From positions 1-64,000 of the forward strand of contig PLYI01000095.1 of NCBI GenBank assembly GCA_003151735.1: 64,000 nt of DNA. Direction: 5' to 3'. The position numbers were made by a program, and so were the translations under genes. Below the pieces are notes generated by a model. That model ran no database searches. It was not told where the DNA came from and saw nothing but the letters and a program-made list of their open reading frames with translations. This stretch comes from Candidatus Bathyarchaeota archaeon. Its GTDB lineage: Archaea > Thermoproteota > Bathyarchaeia > Bathyarchaeales > Bathycorpusculaceae. Below are positions 25,857-34,932 of this stretch, one piece after another. The stretch's first letter is position 1. The number at the start of each line of letters is the position of its first letter.

Positions 25857-26686
25857 CCTGTTAAACGTTTTTTCATCAAATTAATGCTCAGAACAAAAAA
25901 GAACAGTGTAACTGCAATTATCCAAACCAAACTTACAGCAATTAACACAGTAGGGTTCAAGCCAAGGATTGGTTCAAGGTGCCCAGTGAGAAGCCCTCTT
26001 GTAATGTTTACCACATGGGTTAGGGGTAAAACAGCCGTGGCGATTCCCTGTGCTGCAACAGGCAACGATGTCAATGGGAAGAAGGTGCCGCATAAAAAGA
26101 ACATGGGCGTCAGGAATAGGAATGAGGGAAAATTAAAAAAGTCGATGTTGGGCGCAACGGACGTGAAACACATTGCCATTGAAGCAAACATTAAGCCTCC
26201 GAAAAACGCGAACGGGATTACCAGCAGGAACAGTGGGCTTGAAATTAAGCCGAAAGCCGCAACCACCGCCAACACAATGGTTGTGTTAATTGTTGCCCGC
26301 GTGGCTCCCCAAAGAAGTTCTCCAGCAACCACTTCTTCAACGCTGACTGGGGTAGCGACGATGGCGTCGAAGGTTTTTTGGAAGTACATGCGCACAAACG
26401 ACGCAAAGGTGCATTCGAAGAATGAGCCGTTCATAACTGAAATAGCCACCAGCGCAGGCGCAATAAAGGCAATGTATGATTGCCCTCGGATACTTGGGAT
26501 AAATCCGCCTAAGCCATAGCCGAATGCCAGCAGGTACAATATGGGTTCAAGAAGCGAAGGCAAAAAATTGACAGCTATAGTTTTGGTGAAGACATCGAAG
26601 TTGCGGTGCCAAACCTTCCAAACCCTATAAGACAATCGGGGAATAGTGAATGGTGCTGGCGACTTTCGGATGCTGGGGTTACTCAT
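25853..26686 (-). CDS. ABC-2 permease
   Basis: The 277-residue membrane protein starts with a hydrophilic tail (SNPSIRKSPAPFTIPRLSYR), then six hydrophobic segments. Between TM2 and TM3 is the cytoplasmic loop VRMYFQKTFDAIVATPVSVE. This is the ABC-2 (NodJ/DrrB-like) fold. The start overlaps the ATPase stop by 4 bases, so the two make one exporter. It is complete, unlike the fourth ABC locus. Confidence 0.9.
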   Translation of the reverse strand: MSNPSIRKSPAPFTIPRLSYRVWKVWHRNFDVFTKTIAVNFLPSLLEPILYLLAFGYGLGGFIPSIRGQSYIAFIAPALVAISVMNGSFFECTFASFVRMYFQKTFDAIVATPVSVEEVVAGELLWGATRATINTTIVLAVVAAFGLISSPLFLLVIPFAFFGGLMFASMAMCFTSVAPNIDFFNFPSFLFLTPMFFLCGTFFPLTSLPVAAQGIATAVLPLTHVVNITRGLLTGHLEPILGLNPTVLIAVSLVWIIAVTLFFFVLSINLMKKRLTG

Positions 26687-27609
26687 TCTTCCTTCAGTCC
26701 CCTTCCAGTCAATTTCAGGAAAACGTCTTCAACGTTGGCTTTGCGAATTGCGACGTTTTGTATTGGGTGTTCTTTTAGGAATTCTTCGAAGACGCCGTGT
26801 GGTTTGTCAGTGAATATTTGCATTCGGTCGCCGAGTTTTTCGACGCGTGCTTCTGGAAAAGACTCTTTTAGAATAGTTATCAGTTTCTCATCGTAATCTA
26901 GTTCGAGCACGTCTTCTCCGATGTGTTTTTTTACAAGTTCAGCGGGAGCGCCTTCCTCAATAATTTTGCCTTTATCAACGATTAGGATTCGGTCGCACAG
27001 AACTTCAGCTTCATCCATATAGTGGGTTGTTAAAATTATGGTGACCTGCTTCTTTTTTAGATGCCGCACTTCATCCCAAACAAGATGCCTTGCCTGCGGA
27101 TCCAACCCTGTGGTGGGCTCATCTAAGAGCAGAATTTGCGGTTGATTAATCAGAGCACGGGCAAAAATCAACCTGCGTTTCATGCCTGTTGACAGAGCCA
27201 TTATGGGAACTTCCCTTTTCTCTTCCAACTGGAAAAATTTTAGTTGCTCATCAGCCCGCTTTAAAGCTTCATCTTTTGAGATGTCAAAGTAGCGGGCGTA
27301 AACAGTTAGGTTTTTTATAACTGTGAAGTCTGGGTCCAAGTTGTCTTCTTGCGGCGCCACACCAACCATGCCTTTTATTTCTCTACATTGCTTGTTGACG
27401 CTTAAGCCTGCAACAGTTAATTCGCCGTCGGTTGGAGGCAAAAAACAATAGATCATGCGGACAGTTGTCGTTTTTCCTGCGCCGTTGGGTCCCAAGAAAC
27501 CGACGCATTCGCCCTTGTAAACTTTGAAGTCTATGTGGTCTACGGCGGTGAAATCGTCGAATTTCTTGGTTAAACCGCTTGCTTCAATGACAACATCTCT
27601 AGAAACCAT
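26683..27609 (-). CDS. ABC transporter ATP-binding protein (NodI/DrrA-like)
   Basis: The 308 residues show Walker [11 protein letters not shown]-loop GVAPQEDNLDPDFTV, a signature reading LSTGMKRR in place of LSGGMKRR, Walker B QILLLDEPTTGLD and H-loop TTHYMDEAEVL. They end in a DUF4162-like tail with EDVFLKLTGRGLKEE. The Gly-to-Thr change in the signature is tolerated in some NodI-type proteins. It forms an operon with the permease at 25853-26686. Confidence 0.92.
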   Translation of the reverse strand: MVSRDVVIEASGLTKKFDDFTAVDHIDFKVYKGECVGFLGPNGAGKTTTVRMIYCFLPPTDGELTVAGLSVNKQCREIKGMVGVAPQEDNLDPDFTVIKNLTVYARYFDISKDEALKRADEQLKFFQLEEKREVPIMALSTGMKRRLIFARALINQPQILLLDEPTTGLDPQARHLVWDEVRHLKKKQVTIILTTHYMDEAEVLCDRILIVDKGKIIEEGAPAELVKKHIGEDVLELDYDEKLITILKESFPEARVEKLGDRMQIFTDKPHGVFEEFLKEHPIQNVAIRKANVEDVFLKLTGRGLKEE

Positions 27610-27654
27610 AAATAATCAAATCTAGATTTGCAGAGGCTAACTTAAAACTAACGA

Positions 27655-27891
27655 TTAGGGTTTGCCTGAAATGTACTGGCAGTAGCCGAAGCTGATTGGT
27701 CCAAGCTTGGTGGTTTCACAAGGGAACTCACTGCATTCGAAGCAAATTTTAACGCCTTTGTGGAAGGCGCAGTTGCAGATTTGGCAGAACTTGTTTTCTC
27801 TTGCCACGCAACCAACCGCTCCGTTGGGGCATGTGCCACTTTGCATTCTGGGACATTTCTCACAAGCGATTCCACAAACACCAATCAGCAT
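27655..27891 (-). CDS. cysteine-rich DUF3795-like protein
   Basis: The 78 residues carry MLIGVCGIACEKCPRMQSGT, CPNGAVGC, KFCQICNCAFHKG and ICFECSEFPCE: about a dozen cysteines in a pattern that matches DUF3795 proteins, which are common in archaea and anaerobes. They probably bind a metal or a cluster. ATG 27891 gives the standard MxxGVCGIAC start; the frame is open six codons further up. The function is unknown. Confidence 0.8.
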   Translation of the reverse strand: MLIGVCGIACEKCPRMQSGTCPNGAVGCVARENKFCQICNCAFHKGVKICFECSEFPCETTKLGPISFGYCQYISGKP

Positions 27892-27975
27892 ACTCAACCA
27901 CAAGAACAATTCTATAATTGGTTATTTATACAGTTTTTCAAACATGCTAATGGCAGCTGAAAATGCCAACAGCCA

Positions 27976-28163
27976 TCTACCCCCGATAGGTTTCTGCAAT
28001 GAACCACTATTAGGCTCCGAGGGGTGTGCATTATTCTGTTTTTTTGCGGTTTTTTGCTTTTTGCTGTTATTTCTCAAGTTGCTTACCAGAAAAGTTAAAC
28101 ATCAAAAAGAATACAAAACCGAATTGTGCACACTTTTTGGCTCCTAATAGGCTCCAAATATGC
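27976..28163. repeat. MITE-like inverted-repeat element, copy 1
   Basis: The core at 28007-28150 has near-matching inverted ends: CTATTAGGCTCC then GTGTGCATTATTCTG on the left, and the reverse complement of CCGAATTGTGCACAC then GGCTCCTAATAG on the right. The inside is T-rich with a GCTTACCAGAAAAG stretch. Copy 2 at 42905-43143 is nearly identical in reverse orientation, and the similarity extends left to TCTACCCC (27976). No long reading frame is inside. It lies between two gene ends, so it does not break a gene. Confidence 0.7.
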
Positions 28164-28261
28164 TGCGTAAACTTTTTTTGCCTCACTTTTGGCACTAAGA
28201 TAGCCCCGCTAAAACCTACCCTTATCTATCATTACAAACTTTCATGTACGACAAAAAAGAC

Positions 28262-28768
28262 CTAAACTACGTATTTGCCTGTTTTCTCAAAATCCCGAAC
28301 AATCTCCATCACACGCTTAGGTGCGTTGTATGGTCCAAGCGGAATATCCTTTAGCAAAACCCAAGGCGACTTACGCGCAACCACCGTGGCAATGTGCTCC
28401 TCACCAAAGCTTTTCTTTGCCACCTCAATAACTTCGCGCCTAACGCCTGTTTCTGAAAGGTCGCCAAGTGCATGCAGGTACTCGTGCAAGAGTAGATTGT
28501 AAACTAATGCGTTGACGGTGGGTTTGTCGCTCATTGATGCCTCCACGATTTCTACAAGCGCACGGTTTAGGACGATGTTGTTGGTTCCAACTGGGTAGTA
28601 AGCGCCCAGCAGCAGGGGTAAATCATCCAGAAATAACATCATGCTATCTCTGCGTTTGCCCAGCGCATATTCAGCGGATTCTTTTACGATTTTCCAGACT
28701 TCAGCGTAGTTTTTGGATTTGTCTAAGCTGGCACCAAACCGTTCGGTGTCTTTAGTGTTGCCTCTCAA
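28262..28768 (-). CDS. putative zinc metallopeptidase-like protein with HEYLH
   Basis: The 168-residue protein has one clear HExxH motif (LLLHEYLHALGDLSETG) in a helix after a YYPVGTNNIVLNRALVEIVE segment, which is the layout of minimal metalloproteases. A third zinc ligand could be the later Glu or His (VAKKSFGEEHIATVV). There is no signal peptide, so it would act in the cytoplasm. The family is probably an archaeal conserved protein, and peptidase activity is inferred only from the motif. Confidence 0.75.
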   Translation of the reverse strand: MRGNTKDTERFGASLDKSKNYAEVWKIVKESAEYALGKRRDSMMLFLDDLPLLLGAYYPVGTNNIVLNRALVEIVEASMSDKPTVNALVYNLLLHEYLHALGDLSETGVRREVIEVAKKSFGEEHIATVVARKSPWVLLKDIPLGPYNAPKRVMEIVRDFEKTGKYVV

Positions 28769-28889
28769 AAGCAGTCACCTTTAGATGAATGAAAAAGAAA
28801 GAACCCTTTAAGTGTTACACTAACGGCAGGAAAACAAAAAATTGATAAATACGTGTGCTTCTGTCATAGACGTTATAGGTGAAAATTGA

Positions 28890-29312
28890 ATGGCAAGTAA
28901 TGTCGTCGTAAAAGACATCATGCAAAAAGACGTTAAAGTTGTAAACAACAACACAACCATGCAAGAAGTAGTTGCAACAATGAACAAATTCGACAAAGAC
29001 GCAATTCTCGTTGTCCAAAGCGGAATACCAACGGGCATCATCACCGTCAAAGACGTTCTAATCCGAGCAGTTGAAGCAGGCACCCCTCTTAGAACCATAA
29101 TTGCAAGAATGGTCTACACAAACCCACTCGTAACCATCGATGAAAACGCAACTGTTGAAGAAGCAGCAAAACTCATGAAGCACTGGAGCATCAAACACTT
29201 ACCAGTTGTCGACAAAAAAGGCGCCCTAGTAGGCTTGCTAGATGATAGAGCAATTGTCTACGCGGTTCCAAAATTGATGTCGATAATGGAAGAATTCTGC
29301 CGCCGAAAATAA
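28890..29312 (+). CDS. two-CBS-domain protein
   Basis: The 140 residues hold two CBS repeats: VVKDIMQKDVKVVNNNTTMQ to GIITVKDVLIRAVEAGTP, and MVYTNPLVTIDENATVEEAA to LVGLLDDRAIVYAVPKL. Such stand-alone pairs bind adenosine nucleotides and act as energy or redox sensors for partner enzymes. No partner is adjacent. The ATG lies just behind ATAGGTGAAAATTGA. Confidence 0.92.
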   Translation: MASNVVVKDIMQKDVKVVNNNTTMQEVVATMNKFDKDAILVVQSGIPTGIITVKDVLIRAVEAGTPLRTIIARMVYTNPLVTIDENATVEEAAKLMKHWSIKHLPVVDKKGALVGLLDDRAIVYAVPKLMSIMEEFCRRK

Positions 29313-29420
29313 TTTCTTTCCCTAATCTTTAGTTTTTTATTTACCAACCATTTTTCCAAACAAACTAGTCAAAAAAGGCTCTTCTGCGCAGGAGTAAACA
29401 AGAAAAAGATAGAAAAGGGC

Positions 29421-29732
29421 CTATGGCTTGTTTTCTTTAGCCCAAGCTTCTTTAGCCCAAGCTTCTTTAGCCATTTTAGCGATGTTGTCAGTGTTTGTCT
29501 GGTCATTTAAATCTGTCAAAACATTTTTGATTTCGTTTCTGACAAGTAGTGCAATTTCGTTGACGCGGAGTGGTTCAGGCCTTGTTGATTGATAGATGCG
29601 TAGAGCACGTAGAACAAATCGAACAATCAAGTTATTGAGTTCATCTTGTAATTCGGTAAGTTCATCCTTGCTTTGGGTCATTTTTTTGCTATAAGCGTCT
29701 GAATCTCTTTTTCCAGTAGGTTCCATTTTCAA
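29421..29732 (-). CDS. small helical protein with a tandem AKEAW repeat at its end
   Basis: The 103-residue product is predicted mostly helical (DELTELQDELNNLIVRFVLR, then EIALLVRNEIKNVLTDLNDQ). At the C-terminus an 18-base unit is repeated in tandem and gives MAKEAWAKEAWAKENKP. That repeat probably arose by replication slippage. Start ATG is at 29732 or 29726. It lies on the same strand as the CTP synthase gene, just after its end. No family was recognised. Confidence 0.7.
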   Translation of the reverse strand: MKMEPTGKRDSDAYSKKMTQSKDELTELQDELNNLIVRFVLRALRIYQSTRPEPLRVNEIALLVRNEIKNVLTDLNDQTNTDNIAKMAKEAWAKEAWAKENKP

Positions 29733-29804
29733 TCGGTCCTTTAAGCAGAAGTATCAACGGCGCATTATAGCCTTTTCTAGTAAAGTCACGCATCTAAAAA
29801 AAGA

Positions 29805-31433
29805 TTAAGAAATGGTTGTTTTTGGTTTACCCAGCTTGCGGTTTAGGCAGGCTTGAATGAAACCAGCATATTCTGGGGAGGGTCTTCCTGGTCGACTCTT
29901 GAATTCGCCGTGGAACTGCGATGCAAAATAGAAGTATTTATCCGATAATTCTAAGGTCTCCATTCTTCTGCCGTCGCTACTTTTTCCAGTAAAGCACAAA
30001 CCATTATTTTTTAGGGCTTCAATGTAGTCGAGGTTGACTTCGAAGCGGTGGCGGTGGCGCTCATGGATTTCTTCCTGAGCAAACATACTGTAAGCTAACG
30101 TGACCTTCTGCAGAACCACCTTGTGGGCTCCAAGCCGCATGGTTGCACCTTTAATTTCTATTCCACGCTGCTCAGGCATAAGGTCAATGACTGGATAGGG
30201 TGTATCAGGGTTGATTTCGGTGCTGTTAGCATCTTTTAAGCCGCAGACGTTGCGGGCGAACTCTATAACTGCCAATTGGAAACCGTAACATATCCCCAGA
30301 AAAGGAATGTTGTTTTCTCGAGCGTATTTGGTCGCAGCTATTTTGCCTTCTGTACCTCTTGGTCCAAAACCGTAAGGAACAAATACGCCATCAAAATTCG
30401 CTAAGTCACTAATGCAGTGGGGTTCGCGCTCGAATTTTTCAGCTTCTAAGTAGGAAATGCAGACTTTGGCTTTGCATGCTGCTCCGCCATGTCGCAGTGC
30501 CTCAGTCATGCTTACATAGCTGTCAGATAATCCAGCGTATTTGCCGACTAAAGCGATTTTGACTTCATGTTCGGGATGAACCATGCCGTCAACGAATACT
30601 TCCCAGCCGCTGAAGTCTTTACCTTTACATTTTATGGCTAAACGTCCACAGATAAAATCGCCCATGCCTTGCTTGTCAAGAATTAGTGGGACTTGATAGA
30701 CTGTTTCTGCGTTGTATGAGCAGAAAACTGCGCTCTCCGGAATTGTTCCGAACAACGCGATTTTTCTGAGTGCTTCAGCATCAATCATGGTGGGGCTTCG
30801 GGCAACGATGGTGTCAGGTTGGATACCGATGCGTCGTAACTCGTTAACGCTGTGCTGTAGAGGTTTAGTTTTCATTTCTCCTGTAACATCTAAAACGGGT
30901 ACCAAAGCCACATGAACATAAAGTGTGTTCTCGTATCCTTCTTCCACACGCATCTGGCGGATTGCTTCCAGAAACGGCAAACCCTCGATGTCGCCAACTG
31001 TGCCGCCGACCTCAGTTAAGACTATTTCGGCATTTACCATTTTGCCTGCGTTTCTAATGCGGTTTTTAATCTCGTTAGTTACATGAGGAACAATTTGGAC
31101 GCATCGACCCAAAAAATCGCCGCGTCGCTCTTTCTCGATAACGGATTTGTAAATTGTTCCTGTGGTTAAGTTGTTTTCTTGTTTTAGGCTTAAATCCAAG
31201 AAGCGTTCATACCAGCCAAGATCCAAGTCAGTTTCGCCGCCGTCGTCGGTGACGAAGACTTCGCCATGCATGTACGGGTTCATTGTTCCCGCGTCAATGT
31301 TAACGTAAGGGTCAATTTTTACGACTGTCGGTTTTAATCCTCTTGCTTGAAGCATTTTGCCGATGGAGGAAGTTAAGATGCCCTTACCGACTGAACTTAG
31401 CACACCACCTGTTACGAAAATGTACTTAACCAT
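29805..31433 (-). CDS. pyrG: CTP synthase
   Basis: The 542-residue enzyme has the N-terminal amidoligase domain (KYIFVTGGVLSSVGKGILTS, EVGGTVGDIEGLPFLEAIRQ) and the C-terminal class I glutaminase. The nucleophile is Cys in FLGICYGFQLAVIEFA, and His-Glu lie in SQFHGEFKSRP. The usual FHPEF has Gly in place of Pro, which occurs in some archaea. It makes CTP from UTP, ATP and glutamine. The length is typical, and it is a single gene. Confidence 0.97.
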   Translation of the reverse strand: MVKYIFVTGGVLSSVGKGILTSSIGKMLQARGLKPTVVKIDPYVNIDAGTMNPYMHGEVFVTDDGGETDLDLGWYERFLDLSLKQENNLTTGTIYKSVIEKERRGDFLGRCVQIVPHVTNEIKNRIRNAGKMVNAEIVLTEVGGTVGDIEGLPFLEAIRQMRVEEGYENTLYVHVALVPVLDVTGEMKTKPLQHSVNELRRIGIQPDTIVARSPTMIDAEALRKIALFGTIPESAVFCSYNAETVYQVPLILDKQGMGDFICGRLAIKCKGKDFSGWEVFVDGMVHPEHEVKIALVGKYAGLSDSYVSMTEALRHGGAACKAKVCISYLEAEKFEREPHCISDLANFDGVFVPYGFGPRGTEGKIAATKYARENNIPFLGICYGFQLAVIEFARNVCGLKDANSTEINPDTPYPVIDLMPEQRGIEIKGATMRLGAHKVVLQKVTLAYSMFAQEEIHERHRHRFEVNLDYIEALKNNGLCFTGKSSDGRRMETLELSDKYFYFASQFHGEFKSRPGRPSPEYAGFIQACLNRKLGKPKTTIS

Positions 31434-31545
31434 GCTTTTCCCCGCAATAACCTCTACCTTTCATGCCGAATTAATATAACTCTTTTGTGTGCCAAGCTGT
31501 AAAAACGTGCAACCAAGCATGTTTAATTCTAAATAGGTGAATAGA

Positions 31546-31884
31546 TTATTGGGGCGGTGGCGCTTGCCTGTATCCGCGGTTGCGTCTTAAACCCCACATT
31601 AAGAGCCATACGCCGAGTAAAATTAGTACAACTGGCCAGAAATACTGCCAAAACAGCGACAACGACCGGAAAAGTGCTGCTAACCCAATAAGCAATATAA
31701 ATAAGCCGGCGATGAGAAGCCCTAAACCGTTGCCGCTTCGATGGTAACCGTATCCTTCCTCATAATAGCGTCGTCGGTCGTATCTTGTGTGAGGTCTATT
31801 TTCAATTCTAAGTGGAGCGCCACAATTTGAACAAACAGATGCGGTGTCAGGGTTGAGTGTGCCGCATTTTGTGCAATAAACCAT
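31546..31884 (-). CDS. zinc-ribbon membrane protein
   Basis: The 112-residue product has an N-terminal zinc ribbon (MVYCTKCGTLNPDTASVCSNCG), a basic Tyr/Arg-rich linker (RYDRRRYYEEGYGYHRSGNG), two hydrophobic segments (GLLIAGLFILLIGLAALF and YFWPVVLILLGVWLLMWGL) and a basic tail. This is a common archaeal layout for small membrane proteins of unknown function. The frame extends 15 codons upstream, but the Met just before YCTKCG is the natural start. Confidence 0.85.
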   Translation of the reverse strand: MVYCTKCGTLNPDTASVCSNCGAPLRIENRPHTRYDRRRYYEEGYGYHRSGNGLGLLIAGLFILLIGLAALFRSLSLFWQYFWPVVLILLGVWLLMWGLRRNRGYRQAPPPQ

Positions 31885-32020
31885 CCTTTTTAACTCCTCG
31901 AATATTCTTCTAAGAAGCATTAAACTCATATAATTTTTGGTTTCAGATGTTAGATAGATGCTTTAGTGCATAAGATATTAATTACAAGTGCTGCAATAAC
32001 TATACTGGAGATCACTCTAA

Positions 32021-32254
32021 ATGCCGCAAGCCTTTGTATTAATAAACGTTGAATCAGGAGCCGAAGAAGATGTTGTCCGGGAACTCAAAAAGATTGATGG
32101 TGTGGAGGAAGCGTATTTTTCATATGGCGTTTACGACATCATTGCTAAAGTTAAAGCCGAATCAATGGAGAAACTAAAAGACACGGTGACCCGCAAAATA
32201 AGAACACTTGGCAGAGTACGCTCAACATTAACATTGATAATGATGGAAGAATAA
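32021..32254 (+). CDS. stand-alone Lrp/AsnC ligand-binding (RAM) domain protein
   Basis: At 77 residues, this is only the RAM domain of Lrp/AsnC regulators: QAFVLINVESGAEEDVVREL, then KKIDGVEEAYFSYGVYDIIA, and VRSTLTLIMMEE. There is no DNA-binding helix-turn-helix. Such proteins form dimers or octamers and bind amino acids or other small ligands, perhaps modulating full-length Lrp factors. Three paralogues occur at 33956-34192, 34546-34830 and 45776-46006. Confidence 0.9.
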   Translation: MPQAFVLINVESGAEEDVVRELKKIDGVEEAYFSYGVYDIIAKVKAESMEKLKDTVTRKIRTLGRVRSTLTLIMMEE

Positions 32255-32307
32255 GCTGCTTCGCGAAAAGCGCTTAACCACTATATTTTTTAAAAATCCA
32301 TAGAAAA

Positions 32308-32691
32308 CTAAATAATTTTCCGTCTTAACGCTGACCATATATCATCAATTGACACCATAGCAACCGCCTGCAACCCAACCGTTTTAGCACACGCCGCAAT
32401 CTTATCCCTGTTAACATCAGTCTTGACTTTCGACGTTACCTTTGGATAAGTTACCCACAACAAACCTTTCTCGGCTAACAGTGACTTAAGCGGGAATAGC
32501 TGGTCAAGTTCTTTCTTAGAAGTTAAAAAAATCTGAATAAAATCGACAGGACCCTGAGGCTCAACTGTTACTTTAGTTTTTAGGGGGAGGGCGCCGAGAA
32601 GAGACCTGTAACCGGTGGGTTCGTTGATAAGCAATACTCTGTAGTTCTCTTTGATGAGAAGTTTCTGTGCAACTGGTTTCTCAGACATCAA
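32308..32691 (-). CDS. DUF3052-like protein
   Basis: The 127-residue product reads KENYRVLLINEPTGYRSLLG, then FIQIFLTSKKELDQLFPLKS, LWVTYPKVTSKVKTDVNRDK and IAACAKTVGLQAVAMVSIDD. This arrangement matches DUF3052-type proteins, small alpha/beta proteins seen in actinobacteria and archaea. No catalytic residue can be assigned. It lies convergent to the RAM-domain gene at 32021-32254. Confidence 0.75.
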   Translation of the reverse strand: MMSEKPVAQKLLIKENYRVLLINEPTGYRSLLGALPLKTKVTVEPQGPVDFIQIFLTSKKELDQLFPLKSLLAEKGLLWVTYPKVTSKVKTDVNRDKIAACAKTVGLQAVAMVSIDDIWSALRRKII

Positions 32692-32865
32692 AAAATGCTC
32701 CTTTTTCGGTTTTACATTTAGTTTTAACCCAGTTTTGTTAAATAAAGATAGCTTCGGCGGTTGGCGTAAAAAAAGATGATCATGTAACCGAGATGATTTT
32801 GCTGGTAATTCTGATTAACGCTTAATAGCTTAGCCACAAAAGTCTAACCAAGGCTTGAAACCCCA

Positions 32866-33903
32866 ATGAATCCAGCGAAAAAACCCTTCCGCATAAACGC
32901 CATTTTTTTACTATTAATTTTGGGTTTAGTCGCCTTCATCATTTACATCTATTTTTATATCAATCCAACAGAAGTCATCGGAATCCTCTCAAGAACAAAT
33001 CTCGTCGTCTACACTGGCGCGTTTGTAGCTTACTTCCTGTTCGCCCTCTTCTCCTCGCTGGTCTGGCAGCAACTCCTAAGCAGCTTATCTATAAAAATAA
33101 GCAAACGCAAAACCCTGCTCTTCACATGGGTTGGATTATTTTTTGATGCAACTGTGCCTCAGTTAGGCTGGTCAGGAGACGTATCAAAAACATATCTTTT
33201 AGCTAAGGATTCAAAGGGCGACGCGGGAAAAATCGGTGCATCGGTTGTTGGACAAAAAATTTTCACTATGACACTAACCATCGTTGCTTTAAGTGCTGGT
33301 TTGAGTTTAGTGATTGCTAACTATTCCCTACCTTTTGCAACAACTCTTTTAATCGCCTTCGTTTTGATCCTGTCAATTCTAGCTTTAGCCATCGTTTATT
33401 TTGTTAGCATAAAGCCGGCAACCACCAAAACCCTGCTTAACTGGGCAATAAAAATCGGGGTTTTCTTCCGAAAACGTTGGAACCCACAGAATTTCCAGGT
33501 TAAAGCTGAAGAACTACTGGGTAAATTCCATGGTGGATTCAAGCAGCTAGCTGAGCATCCTAAAGCATTGGCTAAAGCCGCTGTTTTTGCAGTTTCAAGT
33601 TTTATTTGTGAAGTCTCAGTTATTTTCATAACTTTCGTCGCGTTAGGTTACCCTGTTCCAATTGAAAAAGTGTTGATTGTTTTTACTTTAACTGGAACAT
33701 TGCAGACTGTCGGCGTAACATTTTTCGGGTTTCCAGAGTTGATTATGACTGTTTCGTTTAGTGCGCTCTTGATTCCTGCCTCGCTTGCGCTCTCAGTGAC
33801 TTTGCTAACAAGGGTTGTGAACCTGTGGTTTAGGCTTATCGCATCGTATTTGGCGCTGCAGTGGGCTGGAATAAAAATCCTCAGACAAGGACAGGTAAGT
33901 TAA
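32866..33903 (+). CDS. flippase-like membrane protein (UPF0104 / LPG synthase TM family)
   Basis: The 345-residue protein has about nine hydrophobic segments beginning with NAIFLLLILGLVAFIIYIYF. Motifs of the UPF0104 family include WVGLFFDATVPQLGWSGDVS, the gate-like GKIGASVVGQKIFTMTLTI, and the C-terminal TVGVTFFGFPELIMTVSFSA. Family members are related to lysylphosphatidylglycerol synthase membrane domains and are thought to move lipids. The ATG is in good context. Confidence 0.85.
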   Translation: MNPAKKPFRINAIFLLLILGLVAFIIYIYFYINPTEVIGILSRTNLVVYTGAFVAYFLFALFSSLVWQQLLSSLSIKISKRKTLLFTWVGLFFDATVPQLGWSGDVSKTYLLAKDSKGDAGKIGASVVGQKIFTMTLTIVALSAGLSLVIANYSLPFATTLLIAFVLILSILALAIVYFVSIKPATTKTLLNWAIKIGVFFRKRWNPQNFQVKAEELLGKFHGGFKQLAEHPKALAKAAVFAVSSFICEVSVIFITFVALGYPVPIEKVLIVFTLTGTLQTVGVTFFGFPELIMTVSFSALLIPASLALSVTLLTRVVNLWFRLIASYLALQWAGIKILRQGQVS

Positions 33904-33955
33904 GCAAGGAAACATTTTAATGCCGACTAATCCTAAGTATTTGGTGAGGATTGTT

Positions 33956-34192
33956 ATGCCTACAGCGTTTGTGTTAATAAATACTGAGATAGGCTCTGAA
34001 TCTGATGTTCTAAAAGAGCTGAAAAAGGTTGAAGGCGTGGAAGAAGCCTCAGCCGTTTACGGAGTCTACGACATCGTTGCAAGAGTTAAAGCAGACACCA
34101 TGGATAAACTAAAAGAAATAGTAACCTGGCGAATTCGGCGACTAGATAAAGTGCGTTCAACACTCACAATGATTGTTGTGGAAGACAAGTAA
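33956..34192 (+). CDS. stand-alone RAM-domain protein, paralogue 2
   Basis: The 78-residue RAM domain has TAFVLINTEIGSESDVLKEL, KKVEGVEEASAVYGVYDIVA and VRSTLTMIVVEDK, closely similar to the product of 32021-32254. I used the ATG of MPTAFVL; the frame is open 12 codons further up. It lies about 50 bases behind the flippase-like gene, so the two could be co-transcribed. The HTH domain is missing, as in the paralogues. Confidence 0.88.
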   Translation: MPTAFVLINTEIGSESDVLKELKKVEGVEEASAVYGVYDIVARVKADTMDKLKEIVTWRIRRLDKVRSTLTMIVVEDK

Positions 34193-34332
34193 ACATCAAA
34201 TTCCCTTTCTTTTAGATCGAAACCGATTTTTCCAATCATAATGTTACAGTTGTGACTAGCATGATACAGTCACATAATTTTAAATCATTTTCAACTGAAG
34301 TATCATTCCTGTGCGTCAAAGGCAGTGAGAGA

Positions 34333-34500
34333 ATGAAAATAAACCTGGAAGTCAAAGGGATGCTCAAAGAGAACCAATTGAAAGTAGCAACTCTCGCCGC
34401 CAACGGATGCACTGAATTTTTAATCGGTTGGATAAAGAGGTTTGGAAACACATTGAAACTTTTTGTGTTCCCATTCAATAAAGAGCAACCGAACTTCTGA
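34333..34500 (+). CDS. 55-residue protein, uncertain
   Basis: ATG 34333 follows GAGAG. The product (MKINLEVKGMLKENQLKVAT, then AANGCTEFLIGWIKRFGNTL) has beta-like and helical parts and sits between two RAM-domain genes. A tight position and reasonable codons support it, but there is no known family. It could be a chance frame. Confidence 0.35.
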   Translation: MKINLEVKGMLKENQLKVATLAANGCTEFLIGWIKRFGNTLKLFVFPFNKEQPNF

Positions 34501-34545
34501 AACCAACCACCCCCTCCCTCTCAAATGAAAAGGAGAAACAAAAAA

Positions 34546-34830
34546 ATGCCAACAGCCTACATTCTTTTAAATACTGAAATCGGGGCCGAAAACCAAGTCC
34601 TAAGGGCGCTTAAAAAAATCGAAGGCGTTGAAGAAGCCAATAGTCTGTGGGGGGTCTACGATATAATTGCTAACGTCAAGGCAGACAGCATGGATGAACT
34701 CAAGCACATAATAACGAAGCGGATTGAAAAAATCAGCAGGATAAACTCTAAATTAACCATGATAATTAATGAGAAAACCCAAAATACTATTCATGAGCAA
34801 GTAATTTTTGAGAATCAACTAATCATGTAA
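34546..34830 (+). CDS. stand-alone RAM-domain protein, paralogue 3
   Basis: ATG 34546 is preceded by AAAAGGAGAAAC. The first 77 residues are a RAM domain (TAYILLNTEIGAENQVLRAL, KKIEGVEEANSLWGVYDIIA, INSKLTMIINEK). An 18-residue tail (TIHEQVIFENQLIM end) is longer than in the paralogues. The three genes at 32.0-34.8 kb form a local family that arose by duplication. It precedes the tiaS gene on the same strand. Confidence 0.88.
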   Translation: MPTAYILLNTEIGAENQVLRALKKIEGVEEANSLWGVYDIIANVKADSMDELKHIITKRIEKISRINSKLTMIINEKTQNTIHEQVIFENQLIM

Positions 34831-34932
34831 ATAATGCCTAAATGTGTTTTAGGCTAACAATACTTTTTATCTTCCAGCCCATCTTCTTTAGTTCTATTTG
34901 GAGAGCAGCCGCCGTTGACACAGCGACAGACA

